A DNA stretch of 64,000 bases from Gongronella butleri (GCA_025201375.1 JAIWZP010000012.1:1-64000), one strand, 5' to 3'. Positions 48,617 to 61,189 are shown, numbered from the stretch's first letter. The notes: a model not told the origin generated them from the sequence alone. Numbers and translations: made by a program.

Positions 48617-49209
48617 ATTTTCTCTTTTAGAACTTCCAAAAGTGCCTGATGCAAATGTACCACGCCAAGCAATGCGGTGTCATCTTCATGGAGACCGTGA
48701 CGAATCTACGCTCGCAGCGCCACACCATGATTGAGGCGATCCCCGTGCCTTATGGCGTGTATGAAGACGCGCCGGCTTATTTCAAGGTAAAAAAAAAAAA
48801 AAAATGGGAGAGGGGCCACGACGCGCAAAAAAAAAAAAAAACATTGGCCAATGGCCCTCATTTTCGTTCACAATGCCTCTAGGAAGCGATTTTAATGTCG
48901 GGTGAGGAGTGGTCGCAGCACAAAAAGCTGATTGATACGTCGTCGCGCGGCTTTCGGTACTCAATGGTGAAAAATCTGCCGTATTTCCACGTTTGGTTCG
49001 GCCTGGACAAGGGCTACGGTCACGTCATTGAGGACTCCAAGGAATTCCCCCACTATTTTGGCAAAGAGATCATTGGCGGCATGCTCGACATTGGCCCCGA
49101 GCGCTGGCGCAAGAACAAATACCACCAAAAGAGCGACAATCGCGCGCGCCAGCTGAAATTCCTCGAATCTTGGGATCAATGGGACTGGACAAAGACGCTT
49201 GAAACATAA
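46510..49209 (+). CDS. CWF19L2: CWF19-like spliceosomal disassembly factor
   Basis: Nuclear protein of the intron-lariat spliceosome, related to lariat debranching enzyme cofactors. Exons: 46510-46830, 46911-47108, 47189-47749, 47821-48099, 48176-48266, 48326-48537, 48631-48786, 48883-49209; 714 residues. The Lys/Ser/Asp-rich N-terminus includes an RD/RS-type repeat (RGRDDRSHRDRDDRSNRD). The conserved central segment DPSLWVEKG and NWRMMKLKRVMEQAEDEGR is typical of CWF19. CwfJ C-terminal domain 1 (HIT-like fold) has CRLCYHD, ALPNTIELTDGHCVIVP, LQHATSM. Domain 2 runs GFRYSMVKNLPYFHVWFGLDKGYGHVIED to NRARQLKFLESWDQWDWT. ATG 46510 is used; the CCAGC before it could also be an acceptor from a 5' UTR exon. 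Confidence 0.93.
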
Positions 49210-49344
49210 AATGATGAGTTTTTTTTTATTTATTTATTTAAATTACGTTGTATGGATGCAATGGGGGGGGGGAAGGAGAGGACAAAAGTGGATATGGATA
49301 TATACTTTGAAAAAATGCAATTGGAGGGGGGAACGTCGTGAATT

Positions 49345-49759
49345 CTAATGCTTGCCCTTGCCCTTGGCCTTGCCCTTGAACTGTTTCTTGGGCCGGTGGT
49401 CGACCTTTTCCTCCCGATCCTCGTCGTCGGAGTCATTGCTCTTTTTGCCGCGCTTGCCGCCGCGCTCCTTGCCACGTTCCTTGAGTTCGAGCGTGGCAAC
49501 GCGCTGCGCCTCGCCAACGCGATCCTGCAAAAGCATGACATCGTCCTTTTCGAGCGGGTACGCGTCCAATTTGCGGCCCAAATCCTTCTCGACGCGCTGG
49601 ATCAGCTCCACGTCGTATTGCGTCACAAAAGTCACCGATTTGCCCGAGCGACCAGCACGCGCCGTACGACCGACACGGTGAATATAGTCTTTGGAAGATT
49701 GTGGCACGTCATAGTTGAGCACCACATCGACTGAAGGGATATCGAGACCACTTTGAATC

Positions 49760-49792
<33 letters not shown>

Positions 49793-50968
49793 GAAAATGA
49801 GAAAAAAAAAAAGAGATCAAGTGGGCTTCTTTTCAAGCGGAAATCTTACCGGCTCGCGACGTCAGTAGCGACGAGGATGGTGCGCGCGCCGGATTTGAAC
49901 TTGTTCAGGGCGCCGAGACGCTTGGACTGCGCCATTTGGCCGTGCAATGGCACGGCACCAAAGCCGAGCGTGCGCAACATGATGGCAATGCGCTGCGTGT
50001 CGCTGCACGTGCGCGAGAAGATGATGGTCGTGTTGCCCGCAAACTCATTCAAAAGGTACACCATGTACACGTCCTTGTGCTTCAACGGGAAGAACATGTA
50101 GTATTGCAAAAGCGTGTCCACGGTCTGATACCTAATAAAATACATTGGATGAGCAAAAAAAAAAAAATTGGCTTTTTCTCTCTTTTTTTTTTTCTCGCTT
50201 ACTTTGTGGCGACCTCGACCTTGACGGGCTTGGACAAACTGGCGCGCTGCAATTTGGCGACTTTGGTGGTCATTGTTGCGGAAAAGAGAAAAGTGTTGCG
50301 TTCGCGAGGAATCACCTTGAGAATCTGGTCAATTTTGGGGCCAAAGTCGAGATCGAGCAAGCGATCGGCCTCGTCCATGACCAGATACTTGAGCTGGCGC
50401 AAGTTGAACCCCTTTGTATTCTCGAGATGGTCGTGCAGACGGCCGGGCGTGCACACGATGATGTGGGGCCGCTTGGAAAGCGCAATGGCCTGCGACATCA
50501 TCTCCATACCACCCACAATCACAGCACAACGCACACCAATCACCGAGCCCAGCGCCTCAATCGTCTCGGCAATCTGGTAAGCCAATTCACGAGTAGGCGC
50601 CATCACACACGCAAAGAAGGCTTGCGGGTTGGCCCACAGCTTTTGAATGATGGGAATAGAAAAGGCAGCCGTCTTGCCCGAACCTGTTTGCGCGAGACCG
50701 ATGATATCACGGCCCTCCAGTGCCCAGGGGATCGACTCCTTCTGGATCTCGGTCGGGTGCTTGAAATTGAGCTTCTCGCACGCTTCGCACAGCTCCTTGG
50801 ACACACCCTTCATTTGTCATACAATTGAAAAAAAAGGGTTAGTGTCTGTCATTCGATCAAATAAAGGGTCTTTTTGCAACATACAAGCTCGGCAAAGGTA
50901 GTGTCGGACGCACTCTTGGCAGAAAGCGCTTCAATATCGACGCTAGGCGATTCAACAGCTTCAGGCAT
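49345..50968 (-). CDS. RRP3: DEAD-box RNA helicase, DDX47/Rrp3
   Basis: ATP-dependent RNA helicase of the nucleolus, needed for 18S pre-rRNA processing. Exons on the minus strand: 50885-50968, 50203-50807, 49850-50131, 49345-49750; 458 residues. All motifs are present: Q motif ([13 protein letters not shown]), I (AQTGSGKT), Ia (APTRELA), Ib (TPGR), II ([10 protein letters not shown]), III (SAT), IV ([10 protein letters not shown]), V (TDVASRGLDIP), VI ([13 protein letters not shown]). The [14 protein letters not shown] entry and [15 protein letters not shown] are characteristic of Rrp3/DDX47 rather than other DEAD-box members. The basic C-terminal tail (Lys/Gly-rich) is usual. It converges with CWF19L2, stop to stop 135 bp. 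Confidence 0.95.
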
Positions 50969-51136
50969 AGTAAAAAAAGCAAAGAGAAGGTAAAGAGGAG
51001 AGAAAAAGAAAAAAAAATCGCAGCAAAAAAAAGTCAGCCACCCGCCCTTTTCATCGAAAATCAATGCCCGCCAAATCCTGCATGAATTGGGCCGGCCAAA
51101 AAAGGCAATCCAAAGATGAGCTTTTTTTTATTTTTT

Positions 51137-52156
51137 TCATTCGATTTGCGTGTACGCGTATTCAGGAGGCCCAAGGAAAGCAACAAGCGACAGAATCACA
51201 GCGAGCACCACGCTGACGCACCAGCTGATCGTACACAGAATAAACGACACATTGTAGCGCGTGCCCATATAGAACGACGAGCTGCTGTTGTACAAGTACG
51301 CGATGATGCCCATGGCAAACATCTGCGGAATGGCTAAAAGATTAAAAAAAAAATAAAGTCATCAGACAAATCCAGGCGCATCTGGCACCGGCCCTTGCCC
51401 TCGAGCGCCTCTCAATTCTTACCATAGAGCACAAACAACCTATGATAAGCGCAAAAAAAAAAAGGTTCACATTAGTCCAAGAGCGCGTTTGTCCATTGGT
51501 TGGGCTTACCCAGAAAGCGTGACCCATGCCTTGGCCCGCTTTCGACGCTCGCTGCACATGGTGCCAAGCAATGCCAGCAGCACAAACGCTCCGAGAATCA
51601 CAGAGAGTACCATTCCCGCCGCAGCGCCGCGCCTACGCGTACAAAAAAAAAAAAATGGAAGAGATCAGCATGCAATCACGACATTTCTCGCAAATGACCG
51701 TCGTACCAAAGCTCGCAAAATCCGTCTATACCATGGCAATACAAAAAAAAAAATGTGAATGAGTTGCCGGAAGGCACGTGACGTGATCCTGGTCTTACCT
51801 TCTTTGCAGTCGCCGGCGTCAAACGAGGGAAACACGCGGCAGTCCTTGGAAAAGCTATATTTTCAAGCGGTCAGACACCCATTTTAAGCGATTTTTGACG
51901 CTCTACTTGCCTGTGACATAAGCGGAATAGGCCATAGTTTGTCTCGGTGTAGAAGGGTATGGGGGTCACAAAGGTGAGCCTAGGAAAAAAAAAAAAAAAA
52001 GCGAAACGGGTCGTGAGAAGCGTGCCGAGCGGCCCGTGCCAAGCAAATTGTCCCCCGTCGTTACCATTTGGGCAGCACCAGCGACAAGATCGTCAGCGAA
52101 TAGCTTGCAAGAAACACAAAGAACGTCACGACGTACGTGAGCAAAGAAACAGCCAT
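51137..52156 (-). CDS. claudin/SUR7-like four-helix membrane protein
   Basis: Probable plasma membrane protein of the claudin/PMP22/SUR7-PalI fold; role unknown, perhaps membrane-domain organisation or signalling. Exons on the minus strand: 52065-52156, 51911-51979, 51799-51854, 51707-51725, 51510-51632, 51423-51439, 51137-51333; 190 residues. Helix 1 is the N-terminal LLTYVVTFFVFLASYSLTIL. The ectodomain has NYGLFRLC and a second Cys (KDC), matching the GLW-C-C claudin pattern, with more Cys in AGDCKED and GFCELW. Helix 2 is GMVLSVILGAFVLLALLG, helix 3 MFAMGIIAYLY, helix 4 FILCTISWCVSVVLAVILSL. Exons of 19 and 17 nt are required to keep the frame, and intron 2 has a GC donor (CACAG, GCAAGT). 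Confidence 0.8.
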
Positions 52157-52674
52157 GGCACAAAAAGAAAAAGAGTAACGAAAGAAGAAAAAGGCGAAAA
52201 AAAAGAGCGCACCGCCATTTTTTAACGTGTGTCGGATCAACTCTGAGTTTCCTTGGCAACCTCCTATTTTTCATCACCTGCCAATCGGCCCTCAAAGTGC
52301 CTCACGTTGACAAAACAGCCTATTCGCCAGATCCCATCAATTTTACACACGCATGAAGCCATCCGACATATTTGAGACGCAACACAAATATTGCAAAGGA
52401 CAGCGCAGTGTTTGGAATGGCGCAAACGCGGAATCATGGCGCACTGAAGCAATGCATCATACTGTAAACGCAATTTAAAATACTATGCCCCGGATTTGCA
52501 CCTTCCATTGGGCCCCTTGAGACTCTGATGTTACCCACATGCTTGTTGGAAAGAGTCATGTATCGCATCTGAATCTATATATCATACAGGAACACAAACA
52601 CTGAGGGAATCGCAACAAAAACCGCGTACGCAATTTTTAATTTTGGATCGTGTGCACTTGTTTCTTGTGGTATT
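52157..52674. other. intergenic, no gene recognised
   Basis: Promoter side of the claudin-like gene, then AT-rich sequence. Nothing recognised. Confidence 0.5.
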
Positions 52675-54970
52675 GTTGTTGCCACGAAAACGAACCGATC
52701 AACATGTGGTTTTTTAATTTTTCCCTCAAAGAGAGACGCCCAAATAGCCAAGTGGCAAAGATTGGCGATGATCGAATCATGATTTTACCGCGAAATGACT
52801 TTTGCAAAAACGCGCTGCTGTAGGTACAGCCAAATTTTCAGCAATGTCGTGCTTCCCGACAAACCACATGGTCGACCTTTGGTTTTTTATTTTTTTCTGA
52901 AAAGAGAGGTGCCACATCCACTACATGTAAAAGTTTCGTGGCGCTGCGATGAGTCCTTGGTGACAAGATGTTTTTTTTTTTCAAATTTAGAAAAAAAAAA
53001 TGGGTCGGGTCAAAAAGTATCTGGAGGGTCCCCAGCTTTGAGAGGTTCCAACCCACACAAGGATCTCAAATCCGTTTGGCAACCTACACATTGGACATTT
53101 GAGAGTCATGTCATTGTTGCATTGACCCCCTCTTTCTAAGCAAATCTACGATAAAAGTCGGGGGTCAATCGAGCCGCTTTCGAGGAATGAGCGATCAAAG
53201 CCAAGTTAAAGAAAAAGAAATTGCGTCATCGGTTTTGGTCGTACGCTGGTGAAACTGGGTTCATCCGACAGAGAATCGAATTCTGCATCTTTAGTTACCA
53301 CAGCACGCCGTCCTTTGTCTTATCTATTGCCGAGAAAAATGAAGCTGAAATGTTTGATTGGGCGTTGCAAGTGTACAAAAGTTGTGCAACGGCGTTGCCG
53401 GGCAGGGACAAAATGACGCTCTTGCGTGTCTCTTGCCACTTGTAAGATTTTAGCGTAATCGAATAGCAACTTGACATGCCAAAGACAAAATCGTGAATTT
53501 ATGGGGGAATGTCGATTTTCTCGTCAGCGGCCAGATCAACCCCCGGTTTTTATTTTTGTTCTGAAAAGAGAGGGGCCAAAATGCCTACGTGTCAAAGTTT
53601 AATGCAGCTGAGAGAGTTCGATGGCTCCTCATGTCGAAATGAAAAACCATGATTTTCCACCTATTTGCCAAGGGGTACAATCACGGATTTTTAATCAGTG
53701 AAAATTAAGTTCTCGGATCGCCGCGACATTCAACCACATGGCAGAATGTATTCATTTACTGATAAAAATGCCATAAAACCCAGGGCTCCATTGACTGGTT
53801 GGCGGGTAAAGTGCACTTTGCTTCGTATTTTCGCCACAAGGCTATCTCGACGGAGACTGGCCGCAGATCCTTTAAACGCAGCTCATAAGAAAGAGCGCAA
53901 TCTGTTGCGTACGTGATCATCGATGATCACTCCGAAAAACGGATTCCAGACAGAATTGACGCGAACAGTTCGTTTGCGGGGCAACTTGGACGCGTGAAAA
54001 ATCACGTCAGGCTTTGATTTAAGCGCGTACTTGTCAAGTCAAATTTATGCACCTGGGGCTTCATTTGCTAGCGGGCGTGTCAGCGCTGCTCCAAAGACGC
54101 GCTTCCGCGAGCCATTCCTCGGCCAAGTTTATTCTAAAATCTCGAATTGCTTGCTAACCAGCAGGTCAATCTCACTATTTTTTGGCATGTTTCGTGGTTT
54201 CTCCCTACGCTGCCCCGTATGTGCGAGTTTGGAGGAATTCTGAAGACCCATTTTTTCGATTTTGATTTTGGAACTCTGAGATGGCCATTTTTTGATTTGC
54301 ACTTGGCGCTCCTTCAGCGTTCTGCAAGTCATCCCATTAGATGCTTTGCCCCCCTATTCATAAGTAAATCTGGAATAAAAATAGCAGGTCGACTAGACAG
54401 TTGTCGGGCAAATCGTCATTAAATATTTTGTCGAAAAACTGGATTTTGTCTGCGAGTTTTAGCCATCCATCGATGGAACCAGTATCATTCAATAGAGATT
54501 CAACATGTGCTTACGAAACGTTTTATGTGTCATGGATCGTTTTTTCCATTGTCAAGCAAATTGCGTTTAAACATTTTTGAAATGTTTGATTTGATTTTGC
54601 AAGCGTGCAAATGTCGTTCATCGGCTGAGTAAAAATTCAGGGAATGACATCTGAGTGTGCCTCTTTTGAATGGCGCCAATTTTACCGTGATCCACAAAAT
54701 ATTTTGAGAGCCAAAGCTGAACTCGTGAAAATATTCACATTTTGTAATTCATCTGCATAGCAACCCAGTCAACCTCTGATTTTAAAGATTTGTTGGAAAA
54801 CGTCGCGCCGAAATATCATAGCCTATCATAGTCATGCCATGGTTTGGAGGCGAAGCAGCGGACAATCATGATGATTTGCATTGATATTAATATATTGCCG
54901 CAACAACACCCTCGAAATTTTATGATAAATGACAAAAGTCGGTTCTGAGTGACCATTTATTACTATGTTA
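52675..54970. repeat. degenerate dispersed repeat family, locus 2
   Basis: Contains copies of the family seen at 37890-39060: 52675-53030 matches 38700-39055, 54320-54960 matches 37895-38530, and 53975-54260 resembles 41040-41330. More diverged partial copies lie near 53130-53180 and 53515-53680. Order of segments differs from locus 1, so the two loci are rearranged relative to each other. No coding frame of note. Confidence 0.6.
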
Positions 54971-55097
54971 TTGGGGATATCATGCAAAGATTTTTAAAAG
55001 GGATGAAGGGATGAATGGATACATGTGTTTTTGTGAGTGTAGATAAAAAAGATGGATAGAGGGTGTAATAAAAAACGGAGAGAAATGGCTACGAGGC

Positions 55098-56556
55098 CTA
55101 TGCGTAGTAGTAGTCGTACTCTTCGTCGTAATTGTCGCTGTCGTCTTCGCCAAATTCCTCTGCGGGCCAAAAAAAAAAAAAAAAACAATAAAGAAAAATG
55201 GGAGACGTGAGCGCGCGACGCTCTGAAAATAGGCACTCTCAAGAGCCAAACTTACGTTCTTCAAAATCCTCGTCGCTGACCTCGTCCGGGTAGTCATTTT
55301 GATAATAGTCCTCGGCTATGCGTAGCAAAGCAAGATTAGCCTTTGCGCGTTTCAATGCTTTTTTTTTTCTTTTTTTGTGTACCATTGGAGTCCTCGTCCT
55401 CAATGTCGCCGAGCTCGCTGTCCGAGTCGTCATTCAGGTACTCATTGTCATCGTCAAACCACACCAATTCGGCGACATTGGCGCCGGTGATCGAGGTTTG
55501 CGTGCTGGAGACGTCGCAATAATACACATCATAGACATAATCGTCTTCGGGATCCTTGTCCTTGACTAGAATTCACGCGTTAGACGAGTTTTTATGTTTT
55601 TTTACATGCTGCTTCTTACGTGACAAGTACTCCTTGACCATGGGGATGAAGTTGCACATGATGTCATCAGGATCCTCCTCGTCCTCGTCCATGTACAGCC
55701 TGGATCACGAGCATCCAGTGAGTTTTCACGTGTATTTATGTGCTGTGGTGACGTGCACTGCTTACTGAGGTCCTTTTTCTTCGTCCTTGACAGCATCGTA
55801 CATGTCAAACATGTCTTGTACAGCCTTTTCGTCCGAGCTTTGAACACTAAAAGGATGAATCAAGGTGAGGATTGCGCCGTGATCGCGTCATTGTTTATGT
55901 TGAGCGCGTACACTGGCGGCAAATTGGCGCTGTTCCTATGTTGATTGAGGACGCGGTATCGTGCTTGCTTGGCGATGTTCTAAAAGAAAGAATTGGTCCC
56001 TGTCGCGTTTGCACCGCACGCGTTTTGGAGTGTACCTTTGCCTCGTCCACCTTGCTCTTGCGCTTTTCATCGTCGGTCCGAATGTGTCGGGTCTTTGGGT
56101 CCATGTGTCGAGCAATGCGATCCTGAAAAAAAAGGGAGTTGCCGTGTAAGCATGTGACAGTGGCGCATTTCCTCCCCCTCCCACAATTGGTCTACCTTCA
56201 GCTTTTTGGCCTCGGACGCACTACTGAAGCTGCCCTCCTCGACCGTCTCGGCAAAGCGAAACACCTTTGGCAACACCACAGCAGGCGCTAAAAGCAAAAT
56301 TGATTAAAAAAAAGAAGACCGCAGCGCTGCAATTTGTCTTTTTTTGTACTCTTTGGCGCCTTGTCTTTGGCGATGCTGTCGCGGCGAATGCGCTTTTCGG
56401 TATGCTGTTTCTTGTGTTGATCTTGAACGACTATCAAAAGAGTGAAAAATCAGTGTTTTGCCCGAGATAAGCGATTTTTGGCTGTTTACGCAGCGTGTCC
56501 AATGGTTCTTCGAAGCGCTTGCGCTTGATGCGAAGAATAGTGACTTGGCTGGCCAT
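55098..56556 (-). CDS. IWR1: IWR1 / SLC7A6OS, RNA polymerase II nuclear import factor
   Basis: Shuttling factor that binds assembled RNA polymerase II and directs nuclear import. Ten exons on the minus strand: 56490-56556, 56350-56430, 56196-56287, 56036-56122, 55912-55979, 55766-55846, 55620-55699, 55383-55565, 55256-55315, 55098-55159; 286 residues. The N-terminus has LRIKRKRFEEPLDTL, the family's opening. PKVFRFAETV follows. The Iwr1 domain comprises EDDYVYDVYYCDV, the acidic DDSDSELGDIEDEDSNAEDY and YQNDYPDEVSDED, with a Tyr/Asp-rich tail. Lys/Arg-rich segments near residues 40-60 and 85-110 may act as NLS. The reconstruction is in frame through all nine introns. Confidence 0.92.
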
Positions 56557-57663
56557 GATCGTAAAGAAATGAAGGAGAAGACTGTAAAAAAAGAGAGAAA
56601 ACGGGCGGCGCAAAGGCAGAATTCGGGTTTCCTTTGTATCATATGCAGGCCATCGGCCAGCGATCGGAGGGCCAAAATGGCCGAGAAGCCCGATCCTTTT
56701 TTTTTTTTTTTTTTTCTTGCGCGAACAAGAGTTTGCCCCACAAATCATTTGCCAAATGAACCGCCTACTTGACAGCTGGTAGTGGTCGGGCCCCTTTTTT
56801 ACTCGTTCTTGATCCTTGGTCTTCCGACAATCGGGATGAGACAATGAATTGACAAGCCACGGATCACAAAAGATACAATCACCATGCAGGCCGAGTCTTT
56901 GTCAGCCAGTCTTTTGTGCGACGGCCAACCCATTGGCGTCTTGTGAGACCCCAAAAAAAAAAGGCGCGCAACCACACGTTGCTGATCGCATTAGGTAAGA
57001 CGCGCACTTGTTGTTGCATGGTGCCACGACCCGTGCATGGCCCTGGCCAAGGAAGAGCATCCTATTGCCACGGTCACGCGACACGATGTGATGGGGGAGG
57101 GGAGAAGAGAAGACACGCGTTGTGGGGCCCGCGCGTCGTGTTTTCGGGAAGACGACACGTTCAATTGCTCCCAATTCCCATTCTCTGTTTTTTTTTTTTT
57201 CCTGGCCGAGCAGCACATTGTGCCTTGCGGGAGGAATGGGCGATCGGGACAAGGCCTCCCATGACAAATTGCGACAATCCGCGCTTTCTTGGATCCCCCT
57301 CAATAAAAGAGCACAAGACAAGTCTTCTTTTGGCCACGAAAAATGTCTTTGCACTTTTATCCTAGCCATTGGGTGATTTTAAATGGGAGGCTGCAAGGTG
57401 AAATGGGGTCGACGTCTTTTTTTTTTTTTTTTTTTTTTTGCTCGATTTGTTGCGGGCCAATGTCAATGTCGCACAGTGTCTGGCGGGGCCCGGTGATCGC
57501 CTCGCTCATCAATTAAACTTTTCACTGCTATTTTTTCCATTTCCTTTTTGCTCCTCTTTGTCTTTTACTTTTTCTTTTTTGCATTTTTTTTGTTTTCCTT
57601 TTGGTGGTTTTCCACGCCGTCTCCCCCCTGTCACGCACGCTCTACCACGCACGCACCCCCTTG
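56557..57663. promoter_or_regulatory. divergent intergenic region, IWR1 and kelch gene
   Basis: Contains T tracts at about 56698-56715 and 57418-57439. No gene recognised. Short open frames on both strands do not resemble known proteins. Confidence 0.5.
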
Positions 57664-59709
57664 ATGACGGAGAGATCGCACTTGTCTTTGCCCGTGACGT
57701 CGCCCAAGCAGAGCATGGACCGCCAGGGCTCGTCGCTGTCCCGAGGCAGCATTAGCCGCTCACAAACACACACCTCGACATTTGACGAGTAATATAATAT
57801 AACTTTTGTTCTTTTTGATATTTTTTTGCCCATGTTTTGATACTTATGGGTCTTTTTTTTCGGTGCGTGCAGGTCGTCGTCCATGGATATGGAGCCCGAG
57901 TCGCCGACGTTGCCGCCCGACATGGCCAGGGATGAAGGGTTCGATATTAGTAACAACCTGGACGACCTCCGGCTTGACCAAGCGGCTGCCGCCGCGGCAC
58001 CGCCACCGCCAAGGTCAACGAAAAAGCCGTCGATACGCCGCGACTTGGAGATGCAGCGTAAGTTTTTTGGCGTCCATGGTCCAGGCAAACAGGCGAATTG
58101 GGCTCATTTTTTTGCGTTTTCTTTTTTTTTTTTTTTTTTTCTTAGCGACGATGAGTCAGAACGGTAATACGAGCACGACCAGCTTGCCTGTGGTTGTCGG
58201 TTATCCTCCGGGGTATGATCGGCACCGGTCGTCGTCGCATTCGACGTCGTCGTCGTCCAAGCGGCGTCCGAGTCATGCGAATTTGCGACACACGGCGTCG
58301 TCTTCGGCATTGCATCAGCAGCAGCGCGAGCAAGGGATGTCCTCGTCGTCGTCGTCGTCTCAGCAACCGGCCGCGACATCATCGGCGTCGCATCCTCACG
58401 GCAATTCGCATCGATCGCACCATTCACGCCGGCATCATCATTTGTCGGACCACATGGCTGCGGCCATTGAGTTGACGACGAGCCCCAATGTGCCTCCTGC
58501 GCCTGCCGCGGGCATGTACTGGTCGCGCGCCATCTCGTTTGGTCGCGGACCGTCGCGCCCATTGCGTGCACATACGTCCAATTTGATTGGCGAGCATCTT
58601 TACGTGTTTGGCGGCTGTGATTTCAAGACGTGCTTCAACACACTATATATCCTCGACATGGATACCTTGACCTGGTCAAAGCCACGCACTTTGGGCGAGC
58701 TGCCACCGCCCTGCCGCGCGCATTCGTGCACCACTGTCGAACACGACATGGGCAATGGTCGCCGCGTGCCCTTTCTCTACCTCTTTGGCGGCGGCGACGG
58801 CCCAAATTACTTTAATGAGCTCTATGTCCTCAACACAGGTAAAAAGAAAAGAAAGAGAGAAAAAAAAGGCATTGGAAGGGCTCGTTTTGCTCATTTTTTC
58901 TCTCTTTTCTCGCCAGAAACACTGACGTGGTCGAAACCGACCGTGGATGGCTTGCCTCCGTCGCCGCGGCGCGCGCACACGACGTGTCTGTGGAACAAAA
59001 AGATCATTGTGGTAGGCGGCGGCGATGGTGCGCAGGCATTGGCCGACGTGCATTGCCTGGATATTGCCGATCCGAGCCGCCCTGTGTGGTCACAGCTCGG
59101 ACCCACGGGCACACCACCCATTGCGCGCGGCTACCACACCAGCAACCTCGTCAAGGACAAGCTCATCGTCTATGGCGGCAGCGACGGCCACGAGTGCTTC
59201 AGCAATGTATATATTCTTGATCTCGGTAAGAAAAAAAAACGCCCCTTTTTTTGCAAAAAGAAAAAAAGAAGCTGATCCCACTACCCCTTTTCATAGTGAA
59301 CAGCAAGTGGACACAGGTGGACCTCGATTTGCAAAAAGCGCGCCTTGCACATACGGCCACGCAAGTCGGATCGTATATCTTTGTCGTTGGTGGCCATGAT
59401 GGCAATCGCTATTCCAATGATGTGCTCATGCTTAATCTCGGTATGAAATGCGTGGGGGATCCCCATTGTTGTCCAGTTGCTCAATTTCTTTCTTTTTTTT
59501 GCCATTTAGTGACCATGAGCTGGGAAACGCGCAAGATTTATGGCGGCGCGCCATCGCCACGCGGGTATCACACGGCCGTGCTACATGATTCTAGGCTGTA
59601 CATCCTTGGCGGCTACGATGGCAAGAACGTGTTTGAAGACATTTATCTGTTGGAATTGAGCGCGTGTGCCTACCTGCCGCAAATCACCAACTTTGAAATA
59701 GATGTTTGA
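57664..59709 (+). CDS. kelch-repeat protein (Tea1/RAG-type)
   Basis: Beta-propeller protein, likely a scaffold; fungal relatives mark cell ends or sit in signalling complexes. Exons: 57664-57788, 57873-58057, 58146-58838, 58917-59225, 59297-59440, 59510-59709; 551 residues. Residues 1-230 are low complexity (Ser, His, Gln, Ala), with an SPKQS site. Five to six kelch blades follow, each with paired Gly and a spaced Tyr-Trp: HLYVFGGCDF/LTWSKP, LYLFGGGDG/LTWSKP, IIVVGGGDGAQ/WSQLG, LIVYGGSDGHE/WTQVD, IFVVGGHDGN/MSWETR and LYILGGYDGKN. Close to Tea1 N-terminal halves, but no coiled coil follows the propeller and the protein ends soon after the last blade. Confidence 0.88.
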
Positions 59710-60204
59710 AAAAAAAAAAGACGAAAAAACTAGATCCACCCCCGCACAAATGCACACAATGCCTCCTCCTTGTTCATCCTTCTTCCTTTTCCCCTTCTCT
59801 CGTCCCCCACTCCCTGTTTTTCACCCATTGGACTCGTATATGCTGATAGACTGCCTTTTTTTCTCCCCTCGTTTCACATAAACACACCTTGTAATCTTGT
59901 ATTTTCTCTTTTTTTTTTTTTTTTTGTTTTCCAATGGGTCAATTGGATTGTATGACATCACAAGCGCTTTTTATTTTTTTGCGCCAGATTTAGGTTGCAA
60001 GGGGGGAGGAAATGGAACACGGTAGTGCTTGGCTGTGGAGATCATCCCTGACGAATGCATGAAAAAGGCAATTGGACCCATTTTTCAAAAGTCCGCCAGT
60101 CGACCTCGATATTCCATCGTCTTTTTCTTTTTCCACTCGCTCTTTTTTCTCTTGGTTTCACACTTCATCTTGTTTCCCGGTTTTTTCATTCTCAAACAAA
60201 GCAA
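59710..60204. promoter_or_regulatory. spacer, kelch 3' flank and epsin leader
   Basis: T/C-rich throughout, most strongly at 59905-59925 and 60120-60190. No gene recognised. Confidence 0.5.
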
Positions 60205-61149
60205 ATGGCTGGAAAAGGTGTCGTGCGAAGCTTGTAAGTGGCGATTTTTCCTTGTCTTTGCTTTGAAAAGCGCCGGGTCTTGGCGCACGGCCCAACAAAA
60301 GACACTGACACTCGGCTCGTTTTTACAGAAAGAACTATGCCAAGGGCTTTTCAGACGTCCAAATCAAGGTGCGCGAGGCCACGTCCAATGACCCGTGGGG
60401 ACCGCAAGGCAATCTTATGAATGAAATTGCGCAAACAACATACAACCAGTAGGTGATTTTTTTTGTTTTATTCGTGGAGACCATTGCGTGACGACAGCAA
60501 AAAGGAGCGTCCGAGGGCGGGGGAGGCCAAAAAGACGAGAAAAAGGCTGGGAAAACGCACAATTGCCACTTTGACTGAGCCCTTTTTTTTTTTTGTTTTT
60601 TTTTTAGGCAGGATTTCGTCGAGGTGATGGACATGATTGATCGACGGCTGAATGACAAGGGCAAGAATTGGCGCCATGTGTTCAAGGCGCTCCTTTTACT
60701 CGACTATTGCATTCGCGTCGGCTCGGACAATGTCGTGCTGTACGCCAAGGAAAATCTGTATGTCGTCAAGACCCTCAAGGAATTCCAGCACATTGATGAT
60801 CACGGCAAGGACGTTGGTGCCAATGGTAAAGCGTCTCCATGGAAATGAGTGGCACAAATCTCACTTTTTTTCCCTATTTTTTCTTTCGCAGTGCGACAAA
60901 AGGCCAAGGAAATCACCAGCTTGCTGATGGACGAGAATCGACTCAAGGAGGAGCGACAAAAGCGAACACAGATGCGCGATCGCATGACGTCGGTCGGCGA
61001 CTATATGAACGAGACGATCCTCGACGCGCGCAACGAGAATGGCGACCGACTGTACGAGCGTCCCGGCAACTTTGATGAAGATAGCGACATGCGACGCGCC
61101 ATTGAGGAGAGCAAGCGCATGGCCCAAGAGGAATCCAGCAAGCGCAACC

Positions 61150-61189
<40 letters not shown>

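Noticed and set aside
37890..55000. Autonomous transposon
   Set aside because: No reverse transcriptase, integrase or transposase frame, no long terminal or terminal inverted repeats seen in either repeat block.
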